NCBI GenBank assembly: GCA_002429615.1
Contig: DJAN01000232.1
Coordinates: 1-11,521, forward strand
DNA: 11,521 bases
Source: Lysobacteraceae bacterium UBA6001
GTDB taxonomy: Bacteria > Pseudomonadota > Gammaproteobacteria > Xanthomonadales > Xanthomonadaceae
Direction: 5' to 3'
Part shown: one piece after another, positions 10,328 through 11,521 of the stretch
How positions within the stretch are numbered: position 1 is the stretch's first letter
How the letters are laid out: each line of letters begins with the position of its first letter
Position numbers and translations under genes: made by a program
Notes under the pieces: generated by a model
Database searches by the model: none
Seen by the model: the letters and a program-made list of their open reading frames with translations, nothing else
What the model was told of the DNA's origin: nothing

Positions 10328-11521
10328 ATGGCAACCCCCGATTTCCCGATCTCCCCGCTGCTGGCGCCGATCCGCGACAGCCTGCTGCGGCACCCACGGC
10401 TGGTGCTGGAAGCGCCGCCCGGCGCCGGCAAGACCACCCAGGTGCCGCTGGCGCTGCTCGACGCGCCGTGGCTGGACGGGCGCCGCATCGTGATGCTGGA
10501 GCCGCGCCGGGTCGCCGCGCGCAGCGCCGCCACCTTCATGGCTCGCCAGCTGGGCGAGGACGTCGGTGGCACGGTCGGCTATCGCATCCGCTTCGAGAAC
10601 CGGACCAGTGCGCGCACCCGTATCGAGGTCGTGACCGAGGGCATCCTGACCCGCATGATCCAGGATGACCCGCTGCTGGAAGGCGTCGGCGCGATCCTGT
10701 TCGACGAATTCCACGAGCGCCACCTCGCCGGTGATCTTGGCCTGGCGCTGGCGCTGGACGTGCAGTCGCAGCTGCGCGAGGACCTGCGCATCGTGGTGAT
10801 GTCGGCGACGCTGGACGGCGAGCGCCTCGCGCGCCTGCTCGATGCGCCACGCCTCAGCAGCGAAGGACGCGGTTTCCCGGTGGAGATCGCGCATTTCCCG
10901 CCGCGCCGCGACGAAGCGCTCGAACCGCAGGCGCGACGTGCCGTGGAGCATGCGCTGGCGCAGCATCCCGGCGACGTGCTGGTGTTCCTGCCAGGCCAAC
11001 GCGAGATCGCCCGGGTGCAGACGGCATTGGAGAGCGTGCTCGACCCGGCGGTGCAGGTCCTGCCGCTGCATGGCGAGCTGCCGGTGGAGCAGCAGACGCG
11101 GGTGCTGCAGCCCGATCCGGAAGGACATCGCCGCGTGGTGCTGGCCACCAACGTGGCCGAATCCTCGGTGACGCTGCCCGGCGTGCGCGTGGTGGTCGAT
11201 GCGGGGCTGGCGCGCGAGCCGGCCTACGATCCGAACAGCGGCTTCTCGCGGCTGGAGACCGGTGCCGTCTCGCAGGCATCGGCGGACCAGCGCGCCGGAC
11301 GCGCGGGGCGTGTCGCTGCCGGCTGGGCCTACCGGCTGTGGCCGCAGTCGCAACGGCTGGAGGCGCAGCGACGCGCGGAGATCGGGCAGGTGGAGCTGGC
11401 GTCGCTGGCCCTGGAACTGGCGGCCTGGGGCTCGGATGCACTGCGCTTCGTCGATGCCCCGCCCCCCGGCGCACTGGCCGCCGCACGCGAGCTGCTGCAG
11501 CGCCTCGGCGCGCTGGGCGGC
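10328..11521 (+). CDS. hrpB: ATP-dependent RNA helicase HrpB, 3'-truncated by the window edge
   Basis: The frame is open from the ATG at 10328 to the window end, giving the first 398 residues of a protein usually about 820-850 long. It is a DExH-box helicase of superfamily 2; the precise cellular role of bacterial HrpB is poorly known, but RNA unwinding is the family activity. Motifs in order are I, PPGAGKTTQVP (30-40); Ia, LEPRRVAAR (57-65); II, LFDEFHERH (124-132, DEFH in place of DEAH, normal for HrpB); III, MSATLDG (158-164); V, TNVAESSVTLPGV (274-286); and VI, QRAGRAGR (321-328). The start of the helicase-associated helical region follows from about 345. The start MATPDFPISPLLAPIRDSLL is normal for HrpB. 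No strong Shine-Dalgarno site is visible. It is divergent from tatD with 61 bases between. Confidence 0.95.
   Translation, partial: MATPDFPISPLLAPIRDSLLRHPRLVLEAPPGAGKTTQVPLALLDAPWLDGRRIVMLEPRRVAARSAATFMARQLGEDVGGTVGYRIRFENRTSARTRIEVVTEGILTRMIQDDPLLEGVGAILFDEFHERHLAGDLGLALALDVQSQLREDLRIVVMSATLDGERLARLLDAPRLSSEGRGFPVEIAHFPPRRDEALEPQARRAVEHALAQHPGDVLVFLPGQREIARVQTALESVLDPAVQVLPLHGELPVEQQTRVLQPDPEGHRRVVLATNVAESSVTLPGVRVVVDAGLAREPAYDPNSGFSRLETGAVSQASADQRAGRAGRVAAGWAYRLWPQSQRLEAQRRAEIGQVELASLALELAAWGSDALRFVDAPPPGALAAARELLQRLGALGG

Overview
This window is high-GC, gene-dense proteobacterial chromosome. Product types, start contexts and gene content (a XenA-like old yellow enzyme, a GLOD5-like VOC protein, a YnfM/YnfL-like pair, HrpB, TatD) fit a Xanthomonadaceae-type gammaproteobacterium such as Lysobacter, Luteimonas, Stenotrophomonas or Xanthomonas. 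That placement is inferred from general character, not from a marker gene. I see no tRNA, rRNA, CRISPR array, insertion sequence, phage gene or attachment site. No gap between genes exceeds about 110 bases. The content is ordinary core or housekeeping genome, and I found no convincing new multi-gene system. The points most worth following up are regulatory.

Layout. Positions 1-2168 read on the + strand: the 3' end of a DUF3052-like gene, a small secreted protein, a low-affinity iron permease family membrane protein, and the nicotinamidase pncA. Positions 2169-7723 read on the - strand. In transcription order they hold a YnfM-like MFS transporter, a GLOD5-like VOC protein, a SIRT4-like class II sirtuin, a XenA/YqjM-type old yellow enzyme, a beta-hydroxyacid dehydrogenase and purU. 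The first two genes are 2 bases apart and the old yellow enzyme and dehydrogenase are 27 apart. The other junctions are 42-89 bases and carry hairpins, so this may be two or three transcripts rather than one. Positions 7815-9447 are + again: a LysR regulator divergent from the MFS gene, then a two-module VOC protein. tatD (-) and hrpB (+, cut off by the window end) are divergent at the right edge.

How the genes may work together. The LysR/MFS pair is arranged like E. coli ynfL/ynfM, and a dyad in the shared intergenic region suits a LysR operator. The VOC gene after lysR appears to have its own promoter of SoxR/MerR type: a -35 overlapping a CCTCAA-N6-TTGAGG dyad, then a 19-base spacer and a -10. 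This moves the likely VOC start to the second ATG. A sirtuin (which releases nicotinamide) and a nicotinamidase (which consumes it) lie about 3 kb apart with NAD(P)H-dependent reductases between them. A functional link there is only a suggestion.
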